Below are positions 36,350 to 49,175 of a stretch of 64,000 bases of DNA, piece after piece. Below the pieces are notes generated by a model. That model saw nothing but the letters and a program-made list of their open reading frames with translations. It was not told where the DNA came from and searched no databases. Source of the stretch: Carettochelys insculpta (Eukaryota; Chordata; Testudines; Carettochelyidae); assembly GCF_033958435.1 (NCBI RefSeq), contig NC_134167.1, positions 6,220,001 to 6,284,000 of the forward strand. Reading direction: 5' to 3'. How positions within the stretch are numbered: position 1 is the first letter of the stretch; each line of letters opens with the position of its first letter. The translations under genes were made by a program, and so were the position numbers.

Positions 36350-37639
36350 TGGATGGGTATACCTAGATTTCCAGAAAGCCTTTGACACGGTCCCACACCA
36401 AAGGCTTTTATGTAAATTAGGTGGTCATGGGATAGGAGGAAAGGTCCTTTCATGGATCGGGAATTGGTTAAAAGACAGAAAACAAAGGGTGGGAATAAAT
36501 GGTAAATTTTCACAATGGAGGGGGGTAACTAGTGGTGTTCCCCAGGGCTCAGTCCTGGGACCGATCCTGTTCAACTTGTTCATCAATGATCTAGAAAATG
36601 AGGTAAGCAGTGAGGTGGCAAAGTTTGCAGATGACACCAAGTTGTTCAGGACAGTCAAAACCAAAACGGATTGTGAAGAACTACAAAAAGATCTCAGCAA
36701 ACTGAGTGATTGGGCAGCAAAATGGCAAATGAAATTTAACGTGGGTAAGTGTAAGGTAATGCATGTTGGAAAAAATAACCCAAATTACACGTACTACATG
36801 ATGGGGTCAAATTTAGCTACGACAGATCAGGAAAGGGATCTTGGAGTTATAGTGGATAGTTCTCTGAAGACATACACGCAGTGTGCAGCGGCAGTTAGTA
36901 AGGCAAATAGGATGTTAGGAATTATTAAAAAAGGGATCGATAATAAGACAAAAGAGATCATACTTCCCCTATATAAAACTATGGTACGCCCACATCTCGA
37001 GTACTGCGTGCAGATGTGGTCTCCTCACCTCAAAAAAGATATATTGGCATTAGAAAAGGTTCAGAAAAGGGCGACTTAAGATGATTAGGGGCTTGGAAAG
37101 GGTCCCATATGGGGAGAGGCTAGAGAGACTGGGACTTTTCAGTTTGGAAAAAAGGCGATTGAGGGGCGATATGATAGAGGTATATAAAATCATGAATGGT
37201 GTGGAGAAAGTGAATATAGAAAAATTATTTACCTTTTCCCATAATACAAGAACTAGGGGACACCAAATGAAATTGACGGGTAGTAGGTTCAAAACTAATA
37301 AAAGGAAATTTTTCTTCACACAGCGCACAGTCAACCTGTGGAACTCCTTGCCCGAGGAGGCTGTGAAGGCCAGGACTCTATTAGGGTTTAAAAAAGAGCT
37401 TGATAAATTTTTGCAGGTTAGGTCCATAAATGGCTATTAGCCAGGGATAAAGTATGGTGCCCCAGCCTTCATAACAAGGGCAGGAGATGGATGGCAGGAG
37501 ATAAATCACTTGATCATTGTCTTCTGTTCTCCTTCTCTGGGGCACCTGGCATTGGCCACCGTCAGCAGATGGGATGCTGGGCTTGATGGACCTTTGGTCT
37601 GACCCAGTATGGCCATTCTTATGTTCTTATGTTCTTATT
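36350..37639 (+). pseudogene. CR1 LINE: 5'-truncated reverse-transcriptase ORF with frameshift
   Basis: From 36360 the frame reads YLDFQKAFDTVPH, carrying the first catalytic Asp region, and stays open through SGVPQGSVLGPILFNLFIND (36531-36590) and the catalytic FADDTKLF box to stop TAA at 37077. A one-base shift there continues the ORF as [17 protein letters not shown] in the next frame to 37440, ending ...[10 protein letters not shown]. The 3' UTR ends in TTCTTATG octamers at 37616-37639, the CR1 signature. The N-terminal endonuclease is absent and the lengths are far below a complete ORF2, so it cannot move itself. Only one frameshift and few changes are seen, which makes it the youngest-looking CR1 here. 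Compare 17764-18484. Confidence 0.93.
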
Positions 37640-37990
37640 GTCTAATCGTGTCATTCTCATTACTATTGTATTGCAGGAGCACCTAGACGCCCCAGACGTA
37701 GTTGGGGCTTATTTTGCCAGGTGAAACAGTTCCAGACCCAGATAGCTCACAATTGAAATACTAAAAGGCAAAGAGCAAGTGCTGCACTGCTCACCTCCCA
37801 ACTTTGCCCAGGAGCCCAGTGAGGCTGTTAGCCACATTGTTTGGAGGGTAGAGTGAGTGCAGGTAGCAGCAGAGTGAGTTTTTAGTGTGTTCAATGCCCT
37901 GAAATTACCCTGATTGCCTTTTCTGACTCTCCTGGGAGTTGCAACCCACTGGTTGAGAAACATATTCTAAACTGTGGCACCTCCCTATAA

Positions 37991-38379
37991 GGCTACATCT
38001 ACATGATGGGAAAACTCTGAAATGACCATACTAATGGCCAAATTGGGGAATACTAATAAGGCGCTGAATGAATATTCAGCACCTCATTAGCATGCTGCCA
38101 GCTGTAGCACTTCGAAAGTGCTGCATTTTGCTTGCACGTGGCTCATCTACACAGTGGTATCAGCCGATAGGAATAAGGGGATTTCAACATTTGCAGGGTC
38201 CTTTCGAAAGAACCCCCGAGTAGATGAGCAGCGCATGAGTGACACGTGGCACTTTTGAAGTGCCACGACCGGCAGCATGCTAATGAGGTGCTGAATATTC
38301 CTTTCAGTGCTTCATTAGTATTCTTTAATTTGTCCATTAGCATGACCATTTCAAAGTTTTCCCCAGTGTAGACGTAGCC
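37991..38379. mobile_element. Palindromic shared-end transposon
   Basis: Ends GGCTACATCTACATGATGGG and CCAGTGTAGACGTAGCC, with TAA immediately outside both. Arms pair around AATATTCAGCACCTCATTAG and GCTAATGAGGTGCTGAATAT. Central part CTTTCGAAAGAACCCCCGAG. No coding capacity. Confidence 0.82.
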
Positions 38380-38415
38380 TAAGAGTTCAAGTAATTGCAT
38401 CCTATTAATCACAAT

Positions 38416-39261
38416 GGCTATGTCTGCACAGCAGCCCTCTTTCGAAAGAAGCTATTCCAGAATACCTATTTTGAAACGGGGCTGCTATGCACAAACGTGT
38501 TTCAATATAGCACTTAGCACACCCAGGCTGTCTACACGTGCCACTTCTTTCAGAAGCGGCACAGTAATGAGCTACCCAGAAGATGCTAGTGAGGAATGGA
38601 TGAAATATTGCATGCCTCATTAGCATATCTGCACATGGTTCAGAGTCCAGAAGAAGCTCTTCTAGACTCCAAAGTACACATGTAGGCGCACGGCCCATGG
38701 GGATCTTCCAGAAGGAAATCCTCCTTCCAAAAGCCCCCTCTTCCCCAAAACTTTTCCCCGAGAGAGGGTTTCCTTCTGGAAGATCCCTGCAGGCCACACG
38801 TCTGCACATGTATATGGAGTCTGGAAGAGTTTCTTCTAGACTCTGAACCATGTGCCCATACGCTAATGAGATGTGGAAAATTTGAATCCACGCCTTATTA
38901 GCATCTTCCAGATAGGCCATTACTGTGCCACTTCTTCAGAAAGAAGCAGCATGTGTAGACACAGCCCTAGTGGTTATTTCAAAATAACTGTTTCAAAATA
39001 GGTGTTAAGACAGAGAATAGCACCTATTTCAAAATAGCAATTTTGAAAATAAGTGCTATCCTGCATCTCAATGACAGCTATTTTGAAACAGTTATTTCAA
39101 AATAGGCACTATTCCTCCTGCAAAGAAGTTTACCAGTTTTGAAATAACACACCCACTATTTAAAATTTATTTAGAAATAGTGTGCATGGTGTAGACAACA
39201 GCAAAGTTATTTTGAAATAACAACTGTTATCCTGAAATAACTTGTCTGTGTGTCCATAGTC
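38416..39261. mobile_element. Shared-end transposon host, interrupted by a second one
   Basis: Starts GGCTATGTCTGCACAGCAGC at 38416 and ends GTGTGTCCATAGTC at 39261, with AAT outside both ends. The left part (38416-38525) and right part (38967-39261, rich in TTTCAAAATA / TATTTTGAAA) flank the inserted element at 38526-38966. Confidence 0.72.
38526..38966. mobile_element. Palindromic shared-end transposon, nested guest
   Basis: Ends GGCTGTCTACACGTGCCACT and GCAGCATGTGTAGACACAGCC. Arms pair around CAGAGTCCAGAAGAAGCTCT and the complementary segment at 38816-38850. Flanks CCA and CTA match at two of three bases. It shares its palindrome with 20260-20578. The 171-codon minus frame across it is a by-product of the repeat. 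Confidence 0.75.
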
Positions 39262-41461
39262 AATGAGTTGTACAGGAAGTGGATGCAATGGCAAATGTTC
39301 AAAGGGGGCTGGGGTGGTAAAGTTCCACTAGATATCAAAATCAGAGTTAACTAGTGCCGAGACTCCAAGGAGAGGTGATTTGCACCAAACAAAGTGGAAT
39401 ACATCTCTAAGCCTAAAAATACCTTTTTAAAGCAAATTTCCTCCTTGGCTTACCTTCCAAGACTTATATTTGTGCATCTGCATTTTCCTTACTGAAGCAG
39501 ATGTAATCATAAATCCCCAAGACATCTCTAAGACTAGAGGAAATTGTTTTGTTTTAGGTGTTTGATTGTAGGTCAAACACCAACTTGTTAATTCAGAGTG
39601 TTGGCAGGTAAAGGAAAAAAAGAACTCTGTTTCCAACTTCAGCACCCTCTTGTTTTTAAGAGATCATCAATATTTTCTTTTTCCCCATAAGCATGGAGTA
39701 AAATTCTTCTCCACTTTTAATAGAAAGCCACTATAACTAAGCAACTGATTTGCTGGTCTCTTGAGTGATTGTTTAAAAGAGTCCATTGTATTTTGTTTGA
39801 GAACATAATTAATTTTTCAGTACACAATAATGACTGGCTTGTGTGTTTGTGCACAGCACTTCCCTCTGCAGGAAACAATCTGAACTGCTCAGATTTCTGC
39901 CAGAAAGGGCTTCCTGGAACATTTCCAATCCAATGGATCTGAGTTCTGCTCTGCTGTGAATCTCCAGTGTGGAAAGATACAATTGAAGTCATGGGAATTT
40001 GGATGGCTCACAGCAGCTGAGGCTCTCTGGCTGTGGTACGTAGCAGTGTCTAGCTTAGTATTGTTGGGCACCTGCTTGTTTATAAAGAATTTTGAAGTTG
40101 TATGATTTAGGGAGGTCACTGGCTGGGACAGAGGAAGTATGAGTATTATGTGCCACTGGCCCTGTGTGTGGTCCTGGGCAAGATACTTCCCCTCTATCCT
40201 TCCCCTTTGTGTGGCTATATATTTAGACTACACACTTTTTAAAGCAGGGACTGTCTTTCACTAAGTTGATGTACAGCAGCTGGTATAATGGGGCCATTAT
40301 TTTGGTTGAAGCCTCTAAGTGCTACTGTAACACAAACAGTAAGACTGTCACTGATTTGGGCAAAACTAAAAACAAACAAACACTAGAGCTCTGAAGTGTG
40401 CTTCTCTGGGAGAGAATATTTATTTTATACAGCCAATTTGTTTTACCAATTTTCAATGTATTGTGTCAGCTGAATCTCTGAAGAGATTCATTCAGCTGAT
40501 TTTTCTGACTAGCAGAAATAGGTTAATTCATTTGAACAGATAGTGATATTTTGCTTGATGTGTAAAGGGATTATCAAAATGCTGAAACGACTGATTCTTT
40601 TCGCAGCTGATACCTATAGATTAGATCTTCAATACCTCAAAAGAGAGACTAGATACTGCATTAAGACTGCGCCACTGACTATCCTGATATTTGCTCTGGG
40701 TTATTGTTCTCTGCTCGTCCACCCCTGGTAAAAGCAATAGCAAGAGTTAATTCCAGCAAGCAGCTGCCAAACAGTGCAAGCTCTTACGGGATATACAGCA
40801 GCAGTTGTCTTCACTCTAGTTAAATTACCCAAATCAAGTGAAGTGGACCCATGACAAATTAGACTGTGAAGCCAGGTGATAAGTTTGCTAACATTAGTAT
40901 CAGAAAGCTCCGTGTTACTCTATGTAGGAGACATGGAGTACAGGGGTAACTTGCAAATGACTAATGACCTTACCACCACTTTTGGCTGAATAAATCCTTT
41001 GCTGTCATTTCTTTCTTAGGGTAAATACACATGTATTTTATATAGCTAGATGGGTGCATGCAATCCATTTTTGTGTCCTCTCCCATTGTAAATAGCAAGC
41101 TGAAAGCCCAGTGGCAGAGGGGACTTAAATTTGCTTTAAAAAGGGGTTCCTGTAGTGGTCACTGGCATTGTGTGGTCAAGAGGGAAGATATCCTATTACA
41201 CAGAAAAATATATGAGCAGTGTCACCCTATTGTTCCGTTCCCCGGACTAAAAGAGTTATTTTCTTCTGAACCTGACAGGATACAGAGGGTTCTGCCGAAT
41301 CATAAATCCAAGATGGACCCACTAAAAACTGTTGAAAAAATTGACCCAGGTACTGCTAGTATGTCAATGCTGTGCATGTAAGAGGCTGATGTGTCCTCGT
41401 GTGTGTGTGTGTGTGTGTGTGTGTATTTATAGTACTGGATAAATTATGATTTCCCCTACAG
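39262..41461. other. Gene-free sequence
   Basis: No gene. A SINE/LINE tail with MIR-like start lies at about 40150-40335 (GGTCCTGGGCAAGATACTTC ... AAGTGCTACTGTAACACAAA). A (GT)n microsatellite of about 13 units lies at 41400-41425. Confidence 0.45.
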
Positions 41462-41867
41462 CAGGGGTGAGCAACCTTCAGCTCGTGGCCCTTCTGAAGC
41501 CCATCGGGGTTCTATGTGTGGCCCATGAGACACTTTGTTACTGTCGCCCACATGTAGAGTTGCCAAATTAGCTGATTTCCATCTCTGTAGGCTTTTTCCA
41601 TACTGATAGCACTGAAGTGACACGTGCGTACAGCAAGGTCATGTAAAGTGAGGTGTGCTGGTGGCACAGAAGAAAGACTGAGAGAACTGTGTGCTCCCTC
41701 TGTGTCCAATCAAAGCACTGCTATGGTTCAGTTGGCATACCCCACAAATGCTAGGTATGCAATCACACTTAGCAAAACTACCCTATCCTGAGGGACCATC
41801 TGTGTTACAAACACCTTGTTGCCACTGAGATAAAGGACTCCCACTAACTAGCGTAGGTTGCCCATTG
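41462..41867. mobile_element. hAT-like remnant
   Basis: The left end CAGGGGTGAGCAACCTTCAG and the right end GGTTGCCCATTG (reversed CAATGGGCAACC) are hAT-type inverted ends. No clear 8-bp target duplication is seen, so the right border is less certain. Confidence 0.5.
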
Positions 41868-44307
41868 CTACTCTTTAAGGAAAAATCTGTAGAATTCAAT
41901 GGGGTGAAACCAAAATGGTACTCAAGGTACTTACTTTAAATGAGTTTCTATAGAAAAGCCTATAGACTTAAACAGAATGGACACCTGTCTACCATTCCAT
42001 ACAATCTGATAGGGTGGTTTAAATAACCTGTAAAATTGTCAGAATTTTCCATAAAAGGGAAGCTGAGTTACAATCTTGTCCTGAGAACATGTACCCAAAA
42101 GACTGCATTATCACAAGATTTTCCAGTGATAATATATAGTGTATCTACTAAGATTGAATGACAGGAGACTTGCAGATGACCTGTGTGCCACACACAGTAC
42201 AAGCGCAAGGGTTTGAAAACAAATTATTCACGATTAGTAGGACACTGTGAAATGCAACTGTCTACTGCAATTAGTGGGGTAGGGGAGGAAAGATGGATCT
42301 CATGTAATTCAGGACTAGCTGACCCCTCCCCACATTATCTACTACATGTGATGTATGTTTTCCTACATGTATATACATTCTTTGGAGCATATCAGCTAAC
42401 TCCTCAATACAATAGTGTTAGTGTTATTGTCTGCAAGATACTGCATGAAGGTTGTTACATATCACCACAGCATTAAAAGTATAGATGCAGAGCTACAGTA
42501 TTTTCTTTTTGAAAGTGACTAAAAAACTGGACTGTCCTGCAAGGTGAGAGCAATGGTTCATCTTGGGTGAGGTGTTTTAGAAGTAGAGATTTAATCTGAG
42601 CTAACCTTGTTTCAGTATTTCTGGAAACTGGAAGTAAAAGGAACTTGTGATTATTTCAGAACTGTGGGGAAATTTTTTTTTTTGATAGAAATAGGAGAGA
42701 GTAAGGGGCTGGGGGATCCCTATGTGGAGCAGGGATGTCTTTTTTATCCTAGGAATCTCCTTTTTATCCAGGAGTATAATACAGTGTTCAAGCAGCCATC
42801 TCCAACCTCCATCATTTCATCAATCCCTCAATTAGAGTAAGCTTCTTAAAGAAAAGGGGTCATATTAGTAGTTCAAGCTGATCCCATTCCTCTCATGTGA
42901 GAAATATTTTTGGCTGTAAGACAGCATGGGAATTTTGGTAGCCCCAGTTGAGGATTGTCACTGTTCTTTCTTGAAGTAGCTTCTCTGAGTCTTTTATAGG
43001 AGATGCTGTTATTGAAATGAGTGGATAACTTGCCCACAGTTTGCCTCACTTCCCAGACACAGATGGCATAATACAGTTCCTACAAATTGGCCTCTCAGCC
43101 TCAGAATATAAAATAGTTGGGCTGGAGCAACAAAGTCTTATTAATAATATACGATAGTAGACCCTGGTGAGTTCAGTGGTAGAATGTTCCCTGGGCAGCG
43201 GAAGACCATTTTTCCTTTCTCTCACTTACTCCACCTAGAATCAGCTGATTGTAGTTGTCTTGCTTCTTTCCACAGCGGAGGATGCGCACAGACAGAGCAA
43301 GCAGATTTGCCAGCCTTTCTGAAGCCCAGGACCCACAAGTTATGTGCTCCGTAGCAGAGACTAGTGCAATTCTCTGTCCAGCAGAGCAACATACAGGCAG
43401 TAGCAGGTGGGCAACTACAGTACAGCCTCATGTGAATGTGGAGTACAAGGGAGTAAGATTGTGAGGGATCCAGTTATTTTCTCTTCTAACTTAGTTGACC
43501 GCATGGGGTCAATTTGCTAGCTGCTTTCAACTAGAATGAGGAGTGTTGCCTCATGTACCCCACACTAACCTGAATTTCCACCCCTTCTCATCCTTGTTTC
43601 TTAAATGGATTCAGCTCCTGAAGAAAACCACTTGGTGACGACTATCTTTCTCCTCCAACCCCCACCACAATTGCTGTAGACAGTTGCATTTCACAATGTC
43701 CTACTAACCATGAATAATTTAGGGACTTAGTAACCAAGAGGCTGCTCTCTGCTTTTGTGCAGGAGATTAAGACAAAAATAGTAAAGCAAAGGTTTCTTTC
43801 CACCCTCCATCCTCCCTTCTTGTTAGTGAAATGCAGTTATTATGTGGTCATCTCACAGGCCCAATTGCCTAATTTGGTAATAAAATGTTTGCATATTTCC
43901 AGTCCCATCAGGGATGTGCGTAAATCGGGTTGGAAATAATCTCCCATTTTTCATGACTCACTGACTAGGTTCTCAGCACGCTGGTTAGCTGGGTGACGAG
44001 ACAGAAATTGTGTATGATCACTCCTTTGTGCTGAGCAAATCAAAGCAGGACAAATTATCCTTAATCACTCCAAGCACGTTGACAATGTAAATGATTGGTG
44101 CCAGAAGCCTGTTTCAGCTTCTTTGCCTGCTCTCGGAGCTAAGATTTTGCAGGTGGTGAGAGCCACTGAGATTAGGTTAGTGACAGTGCAGGTGCTACTG
44201 AGTCAGGGCCTAAATCTGTGAAGTGCAGTGTATTGTTTTTGGGAGCTGAGAGTGATTGAGCTCCTCGTAGATGGGACTACATTAAAGGTTAAAGACTCTG
44301 AAACTGG
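41868..44307. other. Gene-free sequence
   Basis: No gene or dispersed repeat recognised. Confidence 0.4.
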
Positions 44308-44620
44308 AGGGTGAACCTCTCTAATCTGGCATGCTCTCATCCAGCAACATTCATAATCTGGCATGATTTTAGCCAGACGACCATGTATAAGAAGTATGGT
44401 CGAGTTTCCTGTGGTCCCATAAAGTTTATTTAAAGCCAGCAGTCATGGTTCTCAGTGTTCTGTGCTGTTATTTAGCTGTAATTTACCCCTAAATATCTTG
44501 AGAGCCCAGTAAGCAGTGAAAGCGTTGACACTAGACAATATTGCCCTCCCGTGGTCCAGCAAATTTTCTCATCTGACACCGGCCAGGTCCTGAGAGTGCT
44601 GGATGAAAGAGGTTCACCTT
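44308..44620. mobile_element. Tigger-like non-autonomous element, uninterrupted
   Basis: Starts GGGTGAACCTCTCTAATCTG and ends GGATGAAAGAGGTTCACCTT, imperfect inverted ends. The body includes TGTTCTGTGCTGTTATTTAG and CGGCCAGGTCCTGAGAGTGC, and shows the same order as 35454-36173 but without the 404-bp nested insertion. Confidence 0.75.
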
Positions 44621-45052
44621 ATAGTTTATCACCTGTGCTAAGTGGCATCTGATATTTCTACAGTGCTCAGAACCACTATTGAACTAAGAAGCTCAGCAGT
44701 CCTCTCTAAGGCTGGGGCAGCCTGCACTTGTTTTTACAGAAAGAGAATCTGACTGCATTTAATTTCTGTTGGAAACTCAACTTTACATATCACCTGAGGT
44801 GGAACTAGCATGGGGGTCAATTCAGCCCCCAGCATATGTGAGAACAGCTGTGTCCAGCTTGCAATGATCCCTTTGGGCTTTGCTGGCAGGTTGTAACAGC
44901 CAAGGTTAGGAATATCATGACAACGATCCTTCTCTTCCTCTGCTAATGTGCCCACATTCTGTATTTCACATCCAGAAACGAGTGAGAAGTGATCTGGTGC
45001 CACCTCTTAGTCACACTTGCTGTATTAGGGGACTTTCCTGTAGTCATTTAGG

Positions 45053-45290
45053 GTGAACAAGAGTGTCCACACTGGGTCAGACCAGGTGTCCATCTAGCCC
45101 AGTATTCTGCCTTCTGACAGTGGCTAATGCCAGGTGTCCCAGAGGAGTAAACAGAACAGGTAATCATCATGTTCCATCCCCAGTCACCCATTCCTAGTTT
45201 CTGACAAACAGAGGCTCGGGGCCGTATGCCTATCCATCTTGGTTTATATAGCCATTTGTGGACCTGTTCTCTGTGAATTTATCTAGCTCT
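45053..45290 (-). mobile_element. CR1 LINE 3' fragment
   Basis: CACACTGGGTCAGACCAGGT, GTCCATCTAGCCCAGTATTC, then GGCTAATGCCAGGTGTCCCA and CCTATCCATCTTGGTTTATA are the reverse complement of the CR1 3' UTR and terminal coding tail. Confidence 0.88.
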
Positions 45291-45319
45291 TGCTGCCTGG
45301 CTCTTTCATGCTAGTAGTG

Positions 45320-48300
45320 TGTGACTTCAGTTCAGAGAGATTGTGACTTATCGAAAACTCTACTGGAAGTGGGTGATGGAAACCAGATTAAGTCCCAGTT
45401 ATTAACTTCAGTCTTTGAGACCCTCTTTCCAGTTATTTGACTCTTTTCTTTGAGGTGCAATACATGCATATTTGGGGCATTTGTACAGTATTCAAGAAGG
45501 AGGATTGTGGGGGAGAACTATTTTCTTTCTTCATTTATCACCTTGGGCCTTGTGATCTGTGATCCCATTCATCAGCCTCTCAGAACTTGCAAAGGCATGT
45601 GATCAGAGTCAAGCAATGCTTTTTGCACCCCCCCCACCTTCCCCGTTAAGTGTCAGAGAAGGTCTTGAACTGAAATCCCCTTTCCGTGCTGTATAACTTT
45701 GAATGTCCAAAAGTGCCACTAACTTCCTACAGGACAAGAAGGCTCTAAACTCATTCAGCAATAGCCTTTTGAGAACAACAGTATCCCTGGCTGGGACTAA
45801 AATCAGTAGGTATGTCACTCACTGTCCTCTGTGCACACAGAACAGAAACATGCTCACCTGGTGTTTCTTGTCCTTTGCCCTCTTACTATACTCCTAGTTG
45901 CAGACAGTAGCACCCTGCCAGCTCTGAACCACATTGCACAGTGATGCATATGATCTTCTAAAGAAGCTCCCAGGTGAGTTGCCTTATTGACTGACGGTGA
46001 AACCCTTTCTTTTTTTTTTAAATGACAAATGACAAATAGCAGAGCTACTGAATTGCTTGTCTGGGTTCCTGCTGTTTGGGGTTTCCTTTGTGTTCAAGCA
46101 CAAATTTGAGAGCACATTTTCTCTCTCTCTCTCTGTACCCTATCTATGTCTATACATTTAGAGAGACACATTCAACACTGATATATTCTGTGATCCTGTC
46201 AATATGCCTCTCCCATCAAGTAAGCTCCAGCAGCAAGAGACAAGAGAATAAGCTCCATAAGTAATAGACATGTAGGGGGTGACTTTAAAAGGGAGTGGGG
46301 AGGGGGAAAGCACCTGTGATGCATGTTTTGCATCTCTCTGCAGAGCTCTTTGTTCAGTGGTTTCTGCACTTTGGATGGTTTGCCCTTTTACCGTTAATTC
46401 AGTAGCAGCAACAGGAACAAAAGGCCTGGATCAGTAACGTATGAAAGTGATGGGAGCAGAATGTTCATTTGTGCAGTGTAATCCAACAAGGGCATGAAAC
46501 TAATTTAAGGGGGAAAAAAACCCAAGGAAACCCCATCTGGAGGAGAAATAAAGTATTTTCCTGGAAATGCTCTCTGAAACTTCAAGTGGCTCTGTTTTCT
46601 CCAAGTTTATTCCTCAAGGAATGAGTTGGGTGGTAAAGTTTATGCTTGTCCATAAATGCCCAAATGTTATGATTTAAAAGACATTAAAAGATTTCAAATT
46701 TTGATCACCCAGTTGGCAATCTGAAACCTTTTCTGGTGGAAATCCAACCACTTCAGCATTTTTCTTTTTATCAAATTAACTTTGCCTTATGGTGTTTGTC
46801 AATTGCAGAAAATGTAAACACACAGGAAAAATGCAAACAGTTGCATCGTGTTTAATCTTGGGTTAATCATTTTAAAAATTATATAGATTTTTTTAGCTCA
46901 TCAAAAGTGATGGCTTATGACTTCCCATATGGCTACTTTGTTTTCCAGTGAGGGGTGTGGAATCTTTGTGAGATGTTAGTAAAACAGTTTTTTTTTAAAT
47001 CATTGACAGTGTTAGATCTGTGCCTTTTGGATAAAAGCTTTTGAATAATTTTTGTTGCATATGAAGCAAAATAGTGCAAAATTTAAGAGCAGTATTTCCT
47101 TTCTGTACTATGTTAAAATATGAAAATAAAGAAAAATTTATTTAGCTTTTTCTAAAGCTAATATGTATTACATATATTGTAAAGGCTAGGAATGCAGTAC
47201 GGATCAGAGGTAAACATTCTATTCTGGTATCTGGATGAAAGTTACAGTAGAAATTAGTTTCATATACTTGTCATTCTTTTCATGCTCGGAGCACTTCCAA
47301 GTATTTTATCAAGCACTGAGTTGCATTTTATAATGAAAGGTATGCAACTGGACATATGTCATAAGATACTCACCAGCAGCTTTTGCAGGGCTTTGGAAAG
47401 TTGTTATAAATTATAATCGGGTAATCAGAATTATGTGGATATTCAGTCATATGTTTATATGCAGTCTATCATTCAGCCATTAGATGTCTCCTCTTCCTGT
47501 ATAGAATAACAGAACTGATGTGGTTCCTGGTAAACAAGAAATGGAAAGCTGGAACTCAAACTGAGAAGAAAGCTTTGTTTCCATAGTTTTCTTTTTAAAA
47601 TGCAGAATAATGGTTTTGAACAGGAGGCATGTATCATGAGGGTGCACTTATACAGATCTGATTATATGTTTAGGATCACAATTATTTGATTCCTGAAGCC
47701 TATGAATAGATGTTCTGAAAAGTACTCCATTTTGGTATTTGATCCTTTTGTGTGCGATAGTATCATTGATATATACACACACCCTTGCTATATATAGCTC
47801 ATATTATTAGCATATCAATGTCTTGCTATGATGTTTACAGTGTTTTTTACAGTTATGATGGGAGGCTCTTGGGGTTAATGATATCAATTCATGGAATAAA
47901 CAGAATTGTCCATTAATTTGCTGGCCCAATCACCACCTGTTGTAGACTATTATATTAAGGTAGCATTCAAGGGATGAGCATCCCATACAGGCTCCTTGTG
48001 CTATAGGGTTGTGCAAACACATCCCAAAGAGTCTACAAATGAAGCCCTCAATCCTGCAAAGAGTTACAACATGTACAATTAAAAATGTGCCTTGGTATCA
48101 GCAGGACTGGGGCATTAGAAGATGTGGAGTGTGAAGGGTAGGAGGCAAGAGACACAATCATATATTTATATATTGCAATTCTGAAGGAAAAAAATTCTAA
48201 ATGGATCCAGTTCTAGTCCCTGACTTTTGCCTGTGAGTCCATATAGCTGGCCCCTTGTGCCCACAAAGGAGCCCACTGATTTCAAAGGATTGCCTTTGGG

Positions 48301-49167
48301 CGCAGGGAGTCACATGACTGGAATTAGTTACAAATCTGGGTCTCAGCCATCACTGATTTGCCATTTCTTTCTATGGATGGTGAGGTAGAGGAGAATGCTG
48401 AAGACAGCTCAGTGCAGGGAGACAGGTGTTTTGTGCTTAAGGGACAATGTAGATATCAGACTTTTGCAAGCAGTAGGTGCAGTCTGCACAGGGCTGTTCC
48501 TTTTGAAAGACAGATAGCTGCAGTGTTCATTTATTGCTGACACAACATCAGAAAATAAAGATATATAAAATAACCAGTTTTTTTTAAAAAAGTGTCCTTT
48601 TACTGTCAGACAATCCCTAGCTCTTTCAATAATGCTTACATCCCAGACCAAGGAAGAATTAAACAGCACTTGCTAAATTCATTAGCACAAATGATAAAAA
48701 CTACAGAGCTGCAGCTTTAGACAGGCATAAACTTCAGGGCAAAGGAAAAGATATGCTGAGTTCTTGCTGAATGTCCTTGTATGTGCAACTGTACCTAATG
48801 GGGTGCCGAGCACAAATGTAATGCCTTGGTGTTCGCTGATTTCAGAGGGATTGCCAAGTGACATAGAGACTGAGAAGTTGGACTGGGATGAAAACCTACT
48901 TAATACACAGCAATATGGCTAGCTGAAAGCAATCCCCAGGAGAAATTTGGGCCTAATGACCCAATCGCATAGTCCAGGTCAATGGCTCCTTAAGCTTCAG
49001 ATATTCTAAGCAGGAGAAGAATCAGGTCCCTGATGCCGAAAATTGCTCAATATTTGCAGCTGCTCTTGTCTTTCAGGATCGGGTCTCGCATAGAGGTATG
49101 GTCCAGTATTGCTTTGAGCTTGGGCAGCAGACAGTTGGAACTGTGCAGGGCTAATTGTGTCTCACCA
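45320..49167. other. Long AT-rich stretch with almost no recognisable repeats
   Basis: No gene. Apart from a short CT run near 46122 and A/T homopolymers, no transposon is recognised from about 46500 to 48300, which is unusual for this window and fits unique, possibly conserved non-coding DNA. Confidence 0.4.
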
Positions 49168-49175
49168 CTTCTATG

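Noticed and set aside
38405..38920. 171-codon minus-strand frame as a gene
   Set aside because: It spans the nested palindromic transposons, and matching frames appear on both strands because of the inverted arms.
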